In this document: piece by piece, positions 33,394 through 44,713 of the stretch
Layout: the number at the start of each line of letters is the position of its first letter
Position numbering within the stretch: position 1 is the stretch's first letter
Assembly (NCBI GenBank): GCA_002869535.1
Contig: PKUK01000008.1
Span: forward strand, 302,541-366,540
Direction of reading: 5' to 3'
Length of the DNA stretch: 64,000 nucleotides
From: Arcobacter sp.
GTDB taxonomy: Bacteria > Campylobacterota > Campylobacteria > Campylobacterales > Arcobacteraceae
Notes under the pieces: generated by a model
What the model was told of the DNA's origin: nothing
Database searches by the model: none
What the model saw: the letters and a program-made list of their open reading frames with translations, nothing else
Translations under genes and position numbers: made by a program

Positions 33394-34911
33394 TTGTTTG
33401 AAAATAAATATATACAACAAAGAATTGAAAAAGCAAATAACTTAAGAGAACTTGGGGTAAATCCATATGCCAATGAATCAAAAAGAAATACAACAGTAGC
33501 AAAATATTTAAATGTAAATAGTGATATTTTTCAAAAAGAAGATAAAAGAGATGAAAAAAGACACTATATAGTTTCAGGAAGAATCAAATTTTTCAGACTA
33601 ATGGGAAAAGCCTCTTTTTTAAAAATTGAAGATGAGAGCGGTATTTTACAAATTTATGTATCAAGAGATAATTTACCAGAAGGATTTTATAACGATATAT
33701 TTAAAAAGAATATTGAAGTTGGTGATATTATAGAAGTGGGTGGATATCCTTTTGTTACGGGAAAAGGTGAGTTATCACTACATGTTGATGATGTACAAAT
33801 CCTTACAAAATCTATTTCTCCTCTACCAGAGAAATATCATGGTATTCAAGATAAAGAGTTAAGATATAGACAAAGATATTTAGACTTAATTATGAATAGC
33901 GAAGTTAGAAAAACTTTTCATGTTAGAAGTAAAGTGGTAAGTCTTACTAGAAGATTCTTTGAATCAAAAGGCTTCTTAGAAGTAGAAACACCTATGATGC
34001 ATCCAATTGCAGGTGGAGCTAATGCTAAGCCATTTACTACTCATCACAATGCACTTGGTGTTGATAGATTTTTAAGAATTGCACCTGAGTTATATCTAAA
34101 AAGATTAATTGTAGGTGGGTTTGAAGCCGTATTTGAAATCAATAGAAACTTTAGAAATGAAGGAATGGATGCAACACATAATCCTGAGTTTACATCTATT
34201 GAGTTTTATTGGGCTTATAAAACATATAAAGATTTAATAGCAATTACAAAAGAGTATTTTGAGTATCTGTTTGAGCATTTAGATTTACCAACAGTTTTAC
34301 CATATGGAGATTTTGAAATAGACTTTAATCAATTTTCAGAGATTCCTCTTATCCAATCACTTTATGAAATAGGTGGAGTTCCACAAGAGATTGTTGAAGA
34401 TAGAGATAAAATCATTGCATTTATGAAAAAAGAGAATTTAGAAGTAAATGAAAATATGAATATTGGTCAACTTCAAGGTGAACTTTTTGATGAGTATGTT
34501 GAAGCAAAATTAATTAATCCAACATTTATAACTGAGTATCCAGTTGAAATCTCGCCATTAGCTAGAAGAAATGATGAGAAGACACACTTAACAGATAGAT
34601 TTGAGCTTTTTATTGCAGGTAAAGAGATTGCAAATGCATTTTCAGAGTTAAATGACCCAATTGATCAACTTGAAAGATTTGAAAGTCAAATGGCAGCAAA
34701 AGATGGTGGTGATGACGAAGCACATGAAATGGATGAAGATTTTGTAAATGCTTTATCTTATGGTATGGCTCCAACAGCCGGCCAAGGTATAGGAATAGAC
34801 AGACTTGTTATGATGTTAACAAATCAACACACTATTAGAGATGTATTGCTATTTCCAGCAATGAAACCAATTAAGCATGAAATAGATTTACATGCAGATG
34901 AGGAGAATTAA
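33394..34911 (+). CDS. lysS: Lysyl-tRNA synthetase, class II
   Basis: A 505-residue class II aminoacyl-tRNA synthetase charging tRNA-Lys. The N-terminal OB-fold anticodon domain occupies about residues 55-150 and the catalytic domain shows motif 2 ([20 protein letters not shown]) and motif 3 ([11 protein letters not shown]). The start is TTG at 33394 with AAAGGA eight bases upstream; no ATG lies in frame nearby and homology begins at once. A terminator hairpin overlaps the stop. Confidence 0.95.
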   Translation: MFENKYIQQRIEKANNLRELGVNPYANESKRNTTVAKYLNVNSDIFQKEDKRDEKRHYIVSGRIKFFRLMGKASFLKIEDESGILQIYVSRDNLPEGFYNDIFKKNIEVGDIIEVGGYPFVTGKGELSLHVDDVQILTKSISPLPEKYHGIQDKELRYRQRYLDLIMNSEVRKTFHVRSKVVSLTRRFFESKGFLEVETPMMHPIAGGANAKPFTTHHNALGVDRFLRIAPELYLKRLIVGGFEAVFEINRNFRNEGMDATHNPEFTSIEFYWAYKTYKDLIAITKEYFEYLFEHLDLPTVLPYGDFEIDFNQFSEIPLIQSLYEIGGVPQEIVEDRDKIIAFMKKENLEVNENMNIGQLQGELFDEYVEAKLINPTFITEYPVEISPLARRNDEKTHLTDRFELFIAGKEIANAFSELNDPIDQLERFESQMAAKDGGDDEAHEMDEDFVNALSYGMAPTAGQGIGIDRLVMMLTNQHTIRDVLLFPAMKPIKHEIDLHADEEN

Positions 34912-34940
34912 AAAAAGTGATAAATTCACTTTTTTTAATT
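34906..34940. terminator. Terminator hairpin after lysS
   Basis: Fifteen-base perfect arms (AATT, seven A, GTGA and its complement) around TAAAT, starting inside the lysS stop region. It separates lysS from glyA. Confidence 0.85.
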
Positions 34941-34977
34941 CGAGTAAAAATATTAAACAAAATCGGAGAATTAAAAA

Positions 34978-36240
34978 ATGAGTTATATTAGTAGTAAAAA
35001 TTTAGAACAAGCAGATAAAGAAATTTTTGACATCATAGAAAATGAGCTAGAAAGACAAACTCATCATTTAGAAATGATTGCAAGTGAAAACTTTACAAGT
35101 CCAGCTGTAATGCAAACTATGGGTTCTGTATTTACAAACAAATATGCAGAAGGTTATCCATATAAAAGATATTATGGTGGATGTGAATTTGCTGACCAAG
35201 CTGAGCAATTAGCAATAGATAGAGCTTGTGAAATTTTTGGTTGTAAATATGCAAATGTACAACCACATGCAGGTAGTCAAGCAAATGGTGCTGTTTATGC
35301 TGCACTAATTAAAGCAGGTGATAAAATTCTAGGTATGGATTTATCTCATGGTGGACACTTAACACATGGTTCTAAGCCTTCATTTTCAGGTAAGAACTAT
35401 CAAGCATTTTATTATGGTGTAGAACTTGATGGTAGAATTAACTATGACAAAGTTATGGAAATAGCAAAAATCACACAACCAAAAATTATTGTTTGTGGTG
35501 CTAGCGCATATGCTAGAGAGATTGATTTTGCAAAATTTAGAGAAATAGCTGATGCAGTTGGTGCAATTTTATTTGCTGATATTGCTCATATTGCTGGTTT
35601 AGTTGCTGCTGGTGAACATCCATCACCTTTTCCTCATGCACACGTTGTAACTACTACAACACACAAAACATTAAGAGGACCAAGAGGTGGACTTATATTA
35701 ACAGATGATGAAGAGATTTCTAAAAAAATCAATTCTGCAATATTCCAAGGACTTCAAGGTGGACCTTTAGTTCATGTTATGGCTGCAAAAGCTGTTGCAT
35801 TTAAAGAAGTACTTGATCCTTCATGGAAAGATTATGCAAAACAAGTTAAAGCAAATGCAAAAGTTTTAGCTGATGTATTAATGAAAAGAGGATATGATAT
35901 CGTTAGTGGTGGAACAGATAATCACTTAATATTAGTATCATTTTTAAATAAACCATTTAGTGGTAAAGATGCAGATGCTGCATTAGGAAATGCTGGGATT
36001 ACTGTTAATAAAAATACAGTTCCAGGAGAAACAAGAAGCCCATTCGTTACAAGTGGTGTTAGAATCGGAAGTCCTGCACTTACAAGTAGAGGGATGAAAG
36101 AAAAAGAGTTTGAAATAATTGCAAATAAAATTTGTGATGTTTTAGATGACATTGAAAACAGAGATTTACAAGCAAAAGTTAATAAAGAGTTAGAAGAACT
36201 AGCTAAAAACTTTGTTATTTATACTAGTTCAACATATTAA
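34978..36240 (+). CDS. glyA: Serine hydroxymethyltransferase
   Basis: A 420-residue PLP enzyme interconverting serine and glycine and loading one-carbon units on tetrahydrofolate. [16 protein letters not shown], the PLP lysine in [14 protein letters not shown] and GQ/GS-rich [12 protein letters not shown] confirm it. Normal length. The folD gene of the same folate pathway lies later in the window but is not linked. Confidence 0.97.
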   Translation: MSYISSKNLEQADKEIFDIIENELERQTHHLEMIASENFTSPAVMQTMGSVFTNKYAEGYPYKRYYGGCEFADQAEQLAIDRACEIFGCKYANVQPHAGSQANGAVYAALIKAGDKILGMDLSHGGHLTHGSKPSFSGKNYQAFYYGVELDGRINYDKVMEIAKITQPKIIVCGASAYAREIDFAKFREIADAVGAILFADIAHIAGLVAAGEHPSPFPHAHVVTTTTHKTLRGPRGGLILTDDEEISKKINSAIFQGLQGGPLVHVMAAKAVAFKEVLDPSWKDYAKQVKANAKVLADVLMKRGYDIVSGGTDNHLILVSFLNKPFSGKDADAALGNAGITVNKNTVPGETRSPFVTSGVRIGSPALTSRGMKEKEFEIIANKICDVLDDIENRDLQAKVNKELEELAKNFVIYTSSTY

Positions 36241-36261
36241 TAAACAATATAAAGGCTTATT

Positions 36262-37242
36262 ATGGAAATAAAAGGCGAAGATTTTATAAAAAATGTTCAA
36301 ATAAAAAGAGAACAAACAGAATTGGAAGAGAGATTAATGGAACTTGAATCACAAGCTAGAAATGTAAACTCTACATCTAGCAACCCATATGAGCAAAATA
36401 ATCCTTACGCAAGTAATGATAATTTTACTTATGAAGAAGAAGTTAATAAAACAGAATCTGAATTGGATGATATTCTTTTAGGAGCAAATAACTCTTCACA
36501 AAATAAAGATAATAAGAAAAAATATATTATCTTAGGATTGGTTCTTGCTGTTTTATTTTTAATTACAATTATAATCTTTCGTCTTTTAGATAATGAATCT
36601 AAAATAGATGACTCATTAGCAGAGAATAAAGAGACTATTCCTCAAGATAAACAATTAGGTGATAATATTGAGCAACAGTACCAAAAAATAGTAAATGAAA
36701 AACTAAAAAGTATTGAAGCTTTAAATAAAAAAACAGAAGAAGAGAAAAAAGAGATTAGTGAAGCTATGGACTTAACTAATATTCAAAAAGAAGAAAAAAA
36801 GGTTGTAGTACCAGAAGCTTCACCTAAAGATATTCAAAAAGCTCAAGAACTAAAAAAAGATATTTTTAATGTAGAAGAAGAAAAAGTTGAAAAACCAAAA
36901 CCAGTAGTTGTAAAAACAACTCCAAAACCTACACCTAAACCAGTTGTTAAACAAGAAGTAAAAAAACCAGTTACTAATACTGGTTTTAAAAGTGCAAGTA
37001 CAAGTAAACCTAGTGGAACATTTATTCAAGTGGGTGCATTTTCAAAAAGTATTGATAAAGAGTATATGGACAACTTAAGAAATAGCAGACTTAACTATCA
37101 ACTTTATAAAGTAGATGTAAAAGGAACTACATTTACAAAAGTATTAGTAGGTCCTTATAACACTAGAAATGATGCCCTAAAAAATATTAATAGTGTAAAA
37201 GCTAAATTGAATATCAAAAGTGCTTTTATTTTAAAATTATAA
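36262..37242 (+). CDS. SPOR-domain membrane protein
   Basis: A 326-residue bitopic inner-membrane protein. A cytoplasmic N-terminus of about 88 residues is followed by one membrane helix (about 90-112), a long Lys/Glu- and Pro-rich periplasmic linker, and a C-terminal SPOR domain (GTFIQVGAFSKS to KSAFILKL, about 252-326). SPOR domains bind denuded glycan strands at division septa, so a role in cell division or envelope is likely. It precedes trpE by 15 bases. Confidence 0.88.
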   Translation: MEIKGEDFIKNVQIKREQTELEERLMELESQARNVNSTSSNPYEQNNPYASNDNFTYEEEVNKTESELDDILLGANNSSQNKDNKKKYIILGLVLAVLFLITIIIFRLLDNESKIDDSLAENKETIPQDKQLGDNIEQQYQKIVNEKLKSIEALNKKTEEEKKEISEAMDLTNIQKEEKKVVVPEASPKDIQKAQELKKDIFNVEEEKVEKPKPVVVKTTPKPTPKPVVKQEVKKPVTNTGFKSASTSKPSGTFIQVGAFSKSIDKEYMDNLRNSRLNYQLYKVDVKGTTFTKVLVGPYNTRNDALKNINSVKAKLNIKSAFILKL

Positions 37243-37257
37243 AAAAGGTTCTAATAT

Positions 37258-38667
37258 ATGCAAATTTTTTCTAAGGAACTTTTTTTAGATCAATTTACAC
37301 CCGTATCAATTTATAAAAAAGTAAAAGAAATCTATAAAGATGAAATTACTTTTTTATTTGAAAGTACTATAAACTCTAGCGATGGAAACTACTCTTATAT
37401 CATAATTGGTGCACGTGAGAGAGTATGGCACGAAGGCTCAAAAACATTTTTTAGAAATGAACTAAATGAAGTAAAAGAAGTTGATTCAAACCCTTTAAAG
37501 TTTTTAAAAGAGTATTACAAACAGTTCGATAAAGAGTTCTATAAAGAGAAATCTTTAGAGTTAGGAATTGGCCTAATTGATGGTTTTATTGGAAATGTTG
37601 GTTATGACATTGGAAAAGAGTTTGAGCCTGTATTAAAGCCATATATGGATAACTTAGAAGATGAATTAAATATCCCTGATTTGGACTTAATACGTCCTAA
37701 AATTATTTTAGGATTTTCACATAAAACTTCTAAACTAGTACTTCTTACATCCATATCAGAGTGTAAAGATGATTTAGACCTTATTGAAAAAGAACTTTTC
37801 ACACCTTATGATTTTTTACCTCTAAAAAAAGCCGAGCTTTTAGATGAAGGAAAATTCAATTATACAAAAGAGCAATTTTTTGAAATGGTAGAAAAATCAA
37901 AAGAGATGGTAAGAAGTGGAGATGTTTTTCAAATACTTATGTCAAATAGATTTACACAAAAAGCAATTGTGGATCATTTGAGTTTTTATAGAGCATTAAG
38001 AAGTAAAAATCCAAGTCCATATCTTTATTTACTACAATTTGAAGACTTTTCTATTGCAGGAAGCTCGCCAGAAGTTATGGTTAGACTTATCGATGGACAT
38101 ATTCTTTTACGTCCAATAGCAGGTACTAGAAAAAGAGGAAAAACCATCGATAAAGACTTAGAGATGGAAAAAGAGCTTATTTCTGACCCAAAAGAGAGAG
38201 CTGAACATATTATGTTAATTGATTTAGGTAGAAATGATGTGGGAAGATGTGCAAAACCGGGAACTGTAAAAGTTACTGATTTAATGAGAATAGAGAGATA
38301 CTCTCATGTTATGCATATAGTTTCAGATGTAGAAGCAATTATTGATGAGAAGTATGATATGTTTGACCTTTTTGCAGCCACTTTTACAGCAGGAACTATG
38401 ACAGGAGCTCCAAAAATTAGAGCTATGGAATTAATCGCAAAGTTTGAAGGAATAAAAAGAAACTTCTACTCTGGAAGTATTGCATATTTTGGTTTTGATG
38501 GAAATATGGATAGTGCAATTACAATTAGAACTACAATGCTAACTGATGATAAAGTGATATTCCAAGCAGGTGCAGGAGTTGTTGCAGATTCTGTTCCTGA
38601 ACTTGAATACCTTGAAGTACAGAATAAATTAGCTGCAAATATTGCAACACTAAAAGATTTAGCATAA
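37258..38667 (+). CDS. trpE: Anthranilate synthase component I TrpE
   Basis: A 469-residue chorismate-utilising enzyme. [20 protein letters not shown] matches the N-terminal region of TrpE, where tryptophan feedback binding occurs. The catalytic half shows [24 protein letters not shown]-like [18 protein letters not shown] and [14 protein letters not shown]. It makes anthranilate from chorismate with a glutaminase partner, which is not in the window. PabB is the main alternative; the N-terminal motif favours TrpE. It is separated from the interrupted trpB by about 16 kb. Confidence 0.85.
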   Translation: MQIFSKELFLDQFTPVSIYKKVKEIYKDEITFLFESTINSSDGNYSYIIIGARERVWHEGSKTFFRNELNEVKEVDSNPLKFLKEYYKQFDKEFYKEKSLELGIGLIDGFIGNVGYDIGKEFEPVLKPYMDNLEDELNIPDLDLIRPKIILGFSHKTSKLVLLTSISECKDDLDLIEKELFTPYDFLPLKKAELLDEGKFNYTKEQFFEMVEKSKEMVRSGDVFQILMSNRFTQKAIVDHLSFYRALRSKNPSPYLYLLQFEDFSIAGSSPEVMVRLIDGHILLRPIAGTRKRGKTIDKDLEMEKELISDPKERAEHIMLIDLGRNDVGRCAKPGTVKVTDLMRIERYSHVMHIVSDVEAIIDEKYDMFDLFAATFTAGTMTGAPKIRAMELIAKFEGIKRNFYSGSIAYFGFDGNMDSAITIRTTMLTDDKVIFQAGAGVVADSVPELEYLEVQNKLAANIATLKDLA

Positions 38668-38689
38668 AACATTAAAAGATTTATCTTAA

Positions 38690-38734
38690 TTAATATTGGA
38701 TATGATGTTGTTTTAAAATAACAACCAATATTAA
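38690..38734. promoter_or_regulatory. Nested inverted repeats in the pdxJ leader
   Basis: Ten-base outer arms TTAATATTGG and CCAATATTAA enclose an inner palindrome with arms TTGTT and AACAA (38708-38724). The right outer arm runs into the AAAAGGAT ribosome binding site of pdxJ. It could be an operator or an RNA hairpin that masks the ribosome binding site. Confidence 0.5.
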
Positions 38735-38745
38735 AAGGATAAACT

Positions 38746-39528
38746 TTGCTACTTGGCGTAAATATAGACCACATTGCCGTTTTAAGAGAAGCTAGAAAAA
38801 TAAATGACCCCAATCCCCTTGATTCACTTGGCATTTGTAAATTAGCAGGTGCAGATCAAATTACAATTCATCTAAGAGAAGATAGACGTCACATACATGA
38901 TGATGACGCAAAAAATATTATTAAACTTTCAACTCTACCTGTAAACTTAGAGTGTTCAATCAATGAAAAAATCATAGAAATAGCATGTAAATTTAAACCA
39001 GCTCGAGTTACTCTTGTTCCTGAAAATAGAGAAGAAGTTACAACAGAAGGTGGCTTAGATTTAAAATCTAATTTTGAAAAAATTAAAAGTGCTGTTAATA
39101 AACTACATGAAAATGAGATTGAAGTTTCACTTTTTATAGATCCAACTAAAGATATGATAGAACTATCAGAGCAACTTCAAGTTGAGTGGGTAGAACTTCA
39201 TACTGGAACATTTGCAAATATTTACGCGATGCTTCATGGGAATCTAATCAATACACACCACAGTATAAAAGAGTTAGAATTACCACGTGAAGAGTTAAAA
39301 AAACTTTTAACAAAATCAAGAAAAGAGATAAAAAAGTCTGCTCTTTTAGCAGATTATTTAAATATAAAAGTAGCTGCTGGTCATGGACTAAATTATCAAA
39401 ACGTTACTATGATATCAAGAATAAAACAAATACGAGAATTGAATATTGGACAAAGTATAATTGCAAGATCTGTATTTACAGGCCTTAAAGATGCAATTAT
39501 TGATATGAAAAATCTAATTAAGGACTAA
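38746..39528 (+). CDS. pdxJ: Pyridoxine 5'-phosphate synthase PdxJ
   Basis: A 260-residue TIM-barrel enzyme that forms pyridoxine 5'-phosphate from 1-deoxyxylulose 5-phosphate and 3-amino-2-oxopropyl phosphate. LGVNIDHIAVLREAR, DQITIHLREDRRHI and VELHTGTFAN are typical. The start is TTG at 38746 with AAAAGGAT upstream. It is followed by pdxA after 4 bases, so the two vitamin B6 enzymes are coupled. Confidence 0.96.
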   Translation: MLLGVNIDHIAVLREARKINDPNPLDSLGICKLAGADQITIHLREDRRHIHDDDAKNIIKLSTLPVNLECSINEKIIEIACKFKPARVTLVPENREEVTTEGGLDLKSNFEKIKSAVNKLHENEIEVSLFIDPTKDMIELSEQLQVEWVELHTGTFANIYAMLHGNLINTHHSIKELELPREELKKLLTKSRKEIKKSALLADYLNIKVAAGHGLNYQNVTMISRIKQIRELNIGQSIIARSVFTGLKDAIIDMKNLIKD

Positions 39529-39532
39529 TATA

Positions 39533-40444
39533 ATGAAAATTGCAATATCTATTGGAGACCTAAATGGTGTTGGTTTACAAATAGCCCTTGAAGCCCACGA
39601 GAAAATCAAAAAACTCTGTACTCCAATTTATTGTATAAATAAAGATTTGTTAAAAGATGGTGCAAAACTATTAAATCTAGATGTTCCTGAAGACTTTGAG
39701 ATTGAAAAAGTAAAAGGTAAATTTACTATAAAACCAGGTACTGTTACAAAAGATGCAGGAGCTTACTCTTTTGACTCTTTTACAACAGCCATAAAACTAG
39801 CTTCAAAGAAAAAAGTGGATGCAATAGTAACCCTACCTATAAATAAAGAGTCATGGAATAAGGCTGATTTACATTATAAAGGTCACACAGAAGTTCTAAG
39901 AGACTATTTTGGAAAAGATGCAATTATGATGCTTGGATGTTCTAAAATGTTTGTAGCTTTATACACTGAACATATAGCATTTAGAAAAGTTGCAAAAAGA
40001 ATCGAAGAAGAGAAAATAACAAAATTTCTACTTGACTTTTATAGAAATGTAAAACAGACAAATATTGCAGTTCTTGGGCTTAATCCCCACGCAAGTGATA
40101 ATGGAGTTTTAGGAGATGAAGAAGTTGAGATTGTAAAAGCCATAAAAAATGCAAATAAAGAACTTGGCAAAAATATTTTTAAAGGTCCATTAGTACCTGA
40201 TACTGCCTTTTCTCCAATGAATAGAAAAAGATATAAACACTACGTATGTATGTATCATGACCAAGGATTAATACCACTAAAAGCACTATATTTTGAAGAG
40301 AGTATTAATGTAAGTTTAAATATTCCAATTATTAGAACATCAGTTGACCATGGAACTGCATTTGACATAGCTTATAAAAACTCAAAAGTATCTTTAAAAA
40401 GCTACATTAATGCAGTAAAAGAAGCTATTAATTTAAGTAAATAA
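39533..40444 (+). CDS. pdxA: 4-hydroxythreonine-4-phosphate dehydrogenase PdxA
   Basis: A 303-residue metal-dependent dehydrogenase that generates the amino-ketone substrate of PdxJ. GDLNGVGLQIALEA, the metal-binding histidines in YKGHTEVL and YHDQGLIPLKAL, and the C-terminal RTSVDHGTAFDIAYKN confirm it. Coupled with pdxJ upstream. Confidence 0.96.
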   Translation: MKIAISIGDLNGVGLQIALEAHEKIKKLCTPIYCINKDLLKDGAKLLNLDVPEDFEIEKVKGKFTIKPGTVTKDAGAYSFDSFTTAIKLASKKKVDAIVTLPINKESWNKADLHYKGHTEVLRDYFGKDAIMMLGCSKMFVALYTEHIAFRKVAKRIEEEKITKFLLDFYRNVKQTNIAVLGLNPHASDNGVLGDEEVEIVKAIKNANKELGKNIFKGPLVPDTAFSPMNRKRYKHYVCMYHDQGLIPLKALYFEESINVSLNIPIIRTSVDHGTAFDIAYKNSKVSLKSYINAVKEAINLSK

Positions 40445-40446
40445 TA

Positions 40447-41514
40447 ATGAAAACCTTAGACTCTTGTTATGAACTTGAATTTAATAAAATAAACTTTCAA
40501 GAGAGAAAAAATAAAATAACACATCCTAAAACAATAGTTTGTGGACCTCCAAAAACAGGAAAAAGTTACCTAATATATGACTATTTATCTAACTTTGAAA
40601 GTGAAGATTATCTCTATATTAATTTGGATGATTTTAGAAATCAAAAAGAAGAAATAATTATTTTTTTAGATGACTTTATAAAAGAAAAGAAGATAAAAGT
40701 TTTAGTTTTAGAAAACTTTGATTTTGATTTTGAAATTCCTATTATGCAAAGTGTTTTAATTACTACAACAAATTATAAAAAACTTTTTGGATTTAAAACT
40801 ATATTTGTACATGGCTTAGATTTTGAAGAGTTTTTATTACATGATAATAAACACCAAAATACAATTGCCTCTTTTAATCATTTTTTTAAATATGGCAATT
40901 TACCTGAAATGATAGCAATAGATGAAAACAAAAAATTTAATAGATTACAAGAAATTATTAAACTCTTTTGTAAAGATAAAACTGAGATTGAAGTTTTGAA
41001 ACTCTTATTTTCATCAATAGATGAAAATAAATCTATCAATCAACTTTTTACCATACTTAAAAAAAGCATAAAAATTTCAAAGGATAGATTTTATGAACTT
41101 TGTAAATTTTATGAATCAAATCAATTAATATTTTTTTTAAAAAAATTTAACCATGAAAAATCAACAAAAAAAATATATGCCTACAATCACTCCTTTTTAA
41201 GCTCAATTTCTCATAATAAAAAGTTTAAAAATGAGTTTACAAATATGATTTTTTTACATCTTCAAAAAGAGTATAAAAATATATACTACCTAGATAAAGT
41301 TGACTTTTTTATTGAAGATAATAAAAGTCTAGTTTTATCAATTGCTTTTTTTAATACCATGCTTCATGGTGCAATTATTAAAAAAATTCATAATATTATT
41401 GATGAGTTAAATATTACACAAGTTTATATAATAACTGCTGGAAATAGTGATGTTTTAAGCTACAAAAAAATAGAAATAAATATTTTACCCTTTTATGAAT
41501 GGGCTGTTCAATAA
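40447..41514 (+). CDS. AAA-type ATPase of unknown function
   Basis: A 355-residue cytoplasmic protein. Walker A is GPPKTGKS (residues 33-40), and VLVLENFDF resembles a Walker B strand. The remainder, including FGFKTIFVHGLDFEEFLLH and a C-terminal nuclease-like region (FFIEDNKSLVLSIAFF), recalls ATPases of the DUF4143/archaeal ATPase type, but a precise family is not certain. Codon use is more A/T-rich and lysine-rich than in neighbours. It begins 3 bases after pdxA and is probably co-transcribed with it. Confidence 0.65.
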   Translation: MKTLDSCYELEFNKINFQERKNKITHPKTIVCGPPKTGKSYLIYDYLSNFESEDYLYINLDDFRNQKEEIIIFLDDFIKEKKIKVLVLENFDFDFEIPIMQSVLITTTNYKKLFGFKTIFVHGLDFEEFLLHDNKHQNTIASFNHFFKYGNLPEMIAIDENKKFNRLQEIIKLFCKDKTEIEVLKLLFSSIDENKSINQLFTILKKSIKISKDRFYELCKFYESNQLIFFLKKFNHEKSTKKIYAYNHSFLSSISHNKKFKNEFTNMIFLHLQKEYKNIYYLDKVDFFIEDNKSLVLSIAFFNTMLHGAIIKKIHNIIDELNITQVYIITAGNSDVLSYKKIEINILPFYEWAVQ

Positions 41515-41568
41515 TTCGTTTAAATGAGTATTTAGTTTAATTTATATAAAATCCAAAAATTATATTAA

Positions 41569-42288
<720 letters not shown>

Positions 42289-42301
42289 ATAAAGGAATAG
42301 T

Positions 42302-42514
42302 ATGAGATTAGAAGAGAGATTATCACAAGCATTAAAAAGAGTAAACAATGATAGATATATCCTTTCATTAGCAGTTGGTCAAAGAGCTGATGAATTAAGT
42401 AAAGGTGCAAAACCACTTTTAGAAAAAAATACACAACATATGAAATATACAGATATTGCAATTGACGAAATTGGTCAAGGACTATTAGTTATTGAAGGTT
42501 TAGTAAATAAATAA
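42302..42514 (+). CDS. rpoZ: RNA polymerase omega subunit
   Basis: A 70-residue omega subunit, which stabilises beta-prime in RNA polymerase. RLEERLSQALKRVNNDRYIL and VGQRADELSKGAKPLL fit the family. AAAGGAATAGT precedes the ATG. Its place directly before spoT is a common arrangement and fits the link between omega and ppGpp. Confidence 0.9.
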   Translation: MRLEERLSQALKRVNNDRYILSLAVGQRADELSKGAKPLLEKNTQHMKYTDIAIDEIGQGLLVIEGLVNK

Positions 42515-42519
42515 TTAAT

Positions 42520-44661
42520 ATGGACCCATATATTAATAAAATTCAGCGTATAAACACTATTAAAAGTGCTTATGCTGAGTTAAACTCTCAAATTGAAATA
42601 ACCCCCAAATTAAAAGACATTGTTAATTTTACAATTCAAGCCCATGAAGGTCAATATAGAAAAAGTGGTGAACCTTATGCGGTACATCCTCTTTTAGTAG
42701 CTTGTATAACTGCCCACTTTTCAGCAGAAGAGACTATTGTTGCAGCTGCCCTACTTCATGATGTTGTAGAAGATACAAAATATGACTTAGAGTTTGTAAA
42801 AGAAAAATGGGGCGAAGATATTGCCCATGTTGTTGATGGACTTACTAAAATTGATGAGATAAGAGAGCATGAGTTACTACCATCAAGCTCAGACAAGAAA
42901 CTTATAACCTCTGCACTATCTTTTAGAAAAATGCTAATTGCCTCAATTGATGATCCTAGAGTTTTAGTTGTTAAACTTTGTGATAGACTTCACAACATGC
43001 TTACCCTTTCTGCTTTACCTGAAAATAAACAGTTTATAATTGCTGAAGAGACTTTAGTTGTTTATGTTCCTATTGCCCATAGACTTGGTATTTCAACTAT
43101 TAAAAATGAGCTTGAAGATTTAGGTTTTTTTTATATATACCCAGAAGAGTATAAAAAAATCGATGATTTTATGAAAGAGCATCAACAAACTATTCAAGTA
43201 AGTTTCAATCAATTTATTTCATCAACAAAAATTCTTTTAGAAAAAAATGGTTATGATGATAGCAAAATTAAAATATATACAAGGGTTAAACACTACTACT
43301 CAATCTATATGAAGATGCAAAGAAAAGGTGTAACTATAGATGAAGTCTTAGACTTGATGGCTATTAGAATTCTTGTTGATAAAGAGATTGATTGTTATAA
43401 AGTCTTAGGACATATACATTTAGAGTATAAACCTTTAATCTCAAGATTTAAAGATTATGTGGCAACACCTAAAGAGAATGGCTATCAAACTATTCACTCA
43501 ACAGTTTTTTATAACTCTAAGATTCATGAAGTTCAAATTAGAACATATGATATGCATAAAGTTGCAGAGTTTGGAATTGCAGCACATTGGAAGTATAAAA
43601 GTGGGGCAAAACACTCTCCAAATCTAAATTGGCTAAAGGCCTTAGAATACTCAAATGAAAACATAGAAGAGTTTTATAGTGAAGCTAAAGAAAACCTATA
43701 TTCAGAAGATATGGTAATCTATTCTCAAAGAGGTGATACTTTTACTCTTCCTAGAAATGCAACTGCTTACGATTATGCTTATATGATTCACACTGATGTT
43801 GGAAACAGAGCAATTGATTGTTTTATAAATAAGGTTCGAAAGCCACTTCTAACAGAACTTCAAAGTAGTGATATAGTCTCAATCAATACTACAGACCACA
43901 ATATTCCAAGATGTTCTTGGATTGATATGGTTAGAACAAATAGAGCAAAAAAACAGATTAAAATATTATGTACACAAAGAGAAAAAGAGATAAATGAGTA
44001 CAGTGGTAAAAATATTTTAAATACAATTTTTATAAAATATAAACCAAATATTGTGGATATATATAAAGTTGAACATCTCCATAGAGTTCCTTTATTATTA
44101 GATTTTTTAAAACATACAAAAAGATTAGTTGAAAAAAAAATACAAGAAAATATGAACTTTGTTGCAAGGTTTAAAATGCCTACAACAAAGCTAAAAGAGT
44201 ATAAATTTGAAAATATTCTTTTTTATTCAAACACTTCAATTAGTTCAATCTCTTTTGAACACTGCTGTCATCCAAAATTTGGAGATGATATTGTTGCATT
44301 TAAAGAGGGAAATAAAGCTATAATTCACCACAAAATGTGTGATAAAGCCTACAAAAAAATAAAAACTGAAAAAGAGATGCTTTTTTGTAAATGGATAGAA
44401 AATAAACTCTACCAATATAAAATGGTTGTTAGTTTACCAAATACAAAAGGTGAGTTAGCAAAACTATTAACTTATATGAGTCAATATGAAGGCTATATAT
44501 TATCTGTTAGTTATGGTAGAGAATCACATAGTTATATTCAATATTGTGATATAGAATTTGAAATAAATAAGAAAAATAGAGATGAAGTTCGTAAATTAAT
44601 AGAACAAAAAGTAAAGGTTATAGAGTTTTTTTCAAAAAAAGATGCATATAACAAAAACTAA
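42520..44661 (+). CDS. spoT: Bifunctional (p)ppGpp synthetase/hydrolase (RelA/SpoT)
   Basis: A 713-residue RSH enzyme controlling the stringent response. The hydrolase HD site is ALLHDVVEDT (His80, Asp81) within residues 30-180. The synthetase region includes TRVKHYYSIYMKMQRKG near 250-270 and ENGYQTIHSTVF. TGS (QRGDTFTLPRNATAYDYA) and a C-terminal ACT domain (from about 635) follow. Both catalytic centres look intact. No ribosome binding site is visible; translation probably couples to rpoZ, 5 bases upstream. Confidence 0.95.
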   Translation: MDPYINKIQRINTIKSAYAELNSQIEITPKLKDIVNFTIQAHEGQYRKSGEPYAVHPLLVACITAHFSAEETIVAAALLHDVVEDTKYDLEFVKEKWGEDIAHVVDGLTKIDEIREHELLPSSSDKKLITSALSFRKMLIASIDDPRVLVVKLCDRLHNMLTLSALPENKQFIIAEETLVVYVPIAHRLGISTIKNELEDLGFFYIYPEEYKKIDDFMKEHQQTIQVSFNQFISSTKILLEKNGYDDSKIKIYTRVKHYYSIYMKMQRKGVTIDEVLDLMAIRILVDKEIDCYKVLGHIHLEYKPLISRFKDYVATPKENGYQTIHSTVFYNSKIHEVQIRTYDMHKVAEFGIAAHWKYKSGAKHSPNLNWLKALEYSNENIEEFYSEAKENLYSEDMVIYSQRGDTFTLPRNATAYDYAYMIHTDVGNRAIDCFINKVRKPLLTELQSSDIVSINTTDHNIPRCSWIDMVRTNRAKKQIKILCTQREKEINEYSGKNILNTIFIKYKPNIVDIYKVEHLHRVPLLLDFLKHTKRLVEKKIQENMNFVARFKMPTTKLKEYKFENILFYSNTSISSISFEHCCHPKFGDDIVAFKEGNKAIIHHKMCDKAYKKIKTEKEMLFCKWIENKLYQYKMVVSLPNTKGELAKLLTYMSQYEGYILSVSYGRESHSYIQYCDIEFEINKKNRDEVRKLIEQKVKVIEFFSKKDAYNKN

Positions 44662-44684
44662 ATTTTTATTTAATAAATAAAAAG

Positions 44685-44690
44685 TATAAT
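44685..44690 (+). promoter_or_regulatory. -10 box for tyrS
   Basis: A perfect TATAAT lies 23 bases before the ATG at 44714, in the gap after spoT, with AGAGGG as ribosome binding site. Confidence 0.5.
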
Positions 44691-44713
44691 AAACGATTAT
44701 TTAAAGAGGGATT

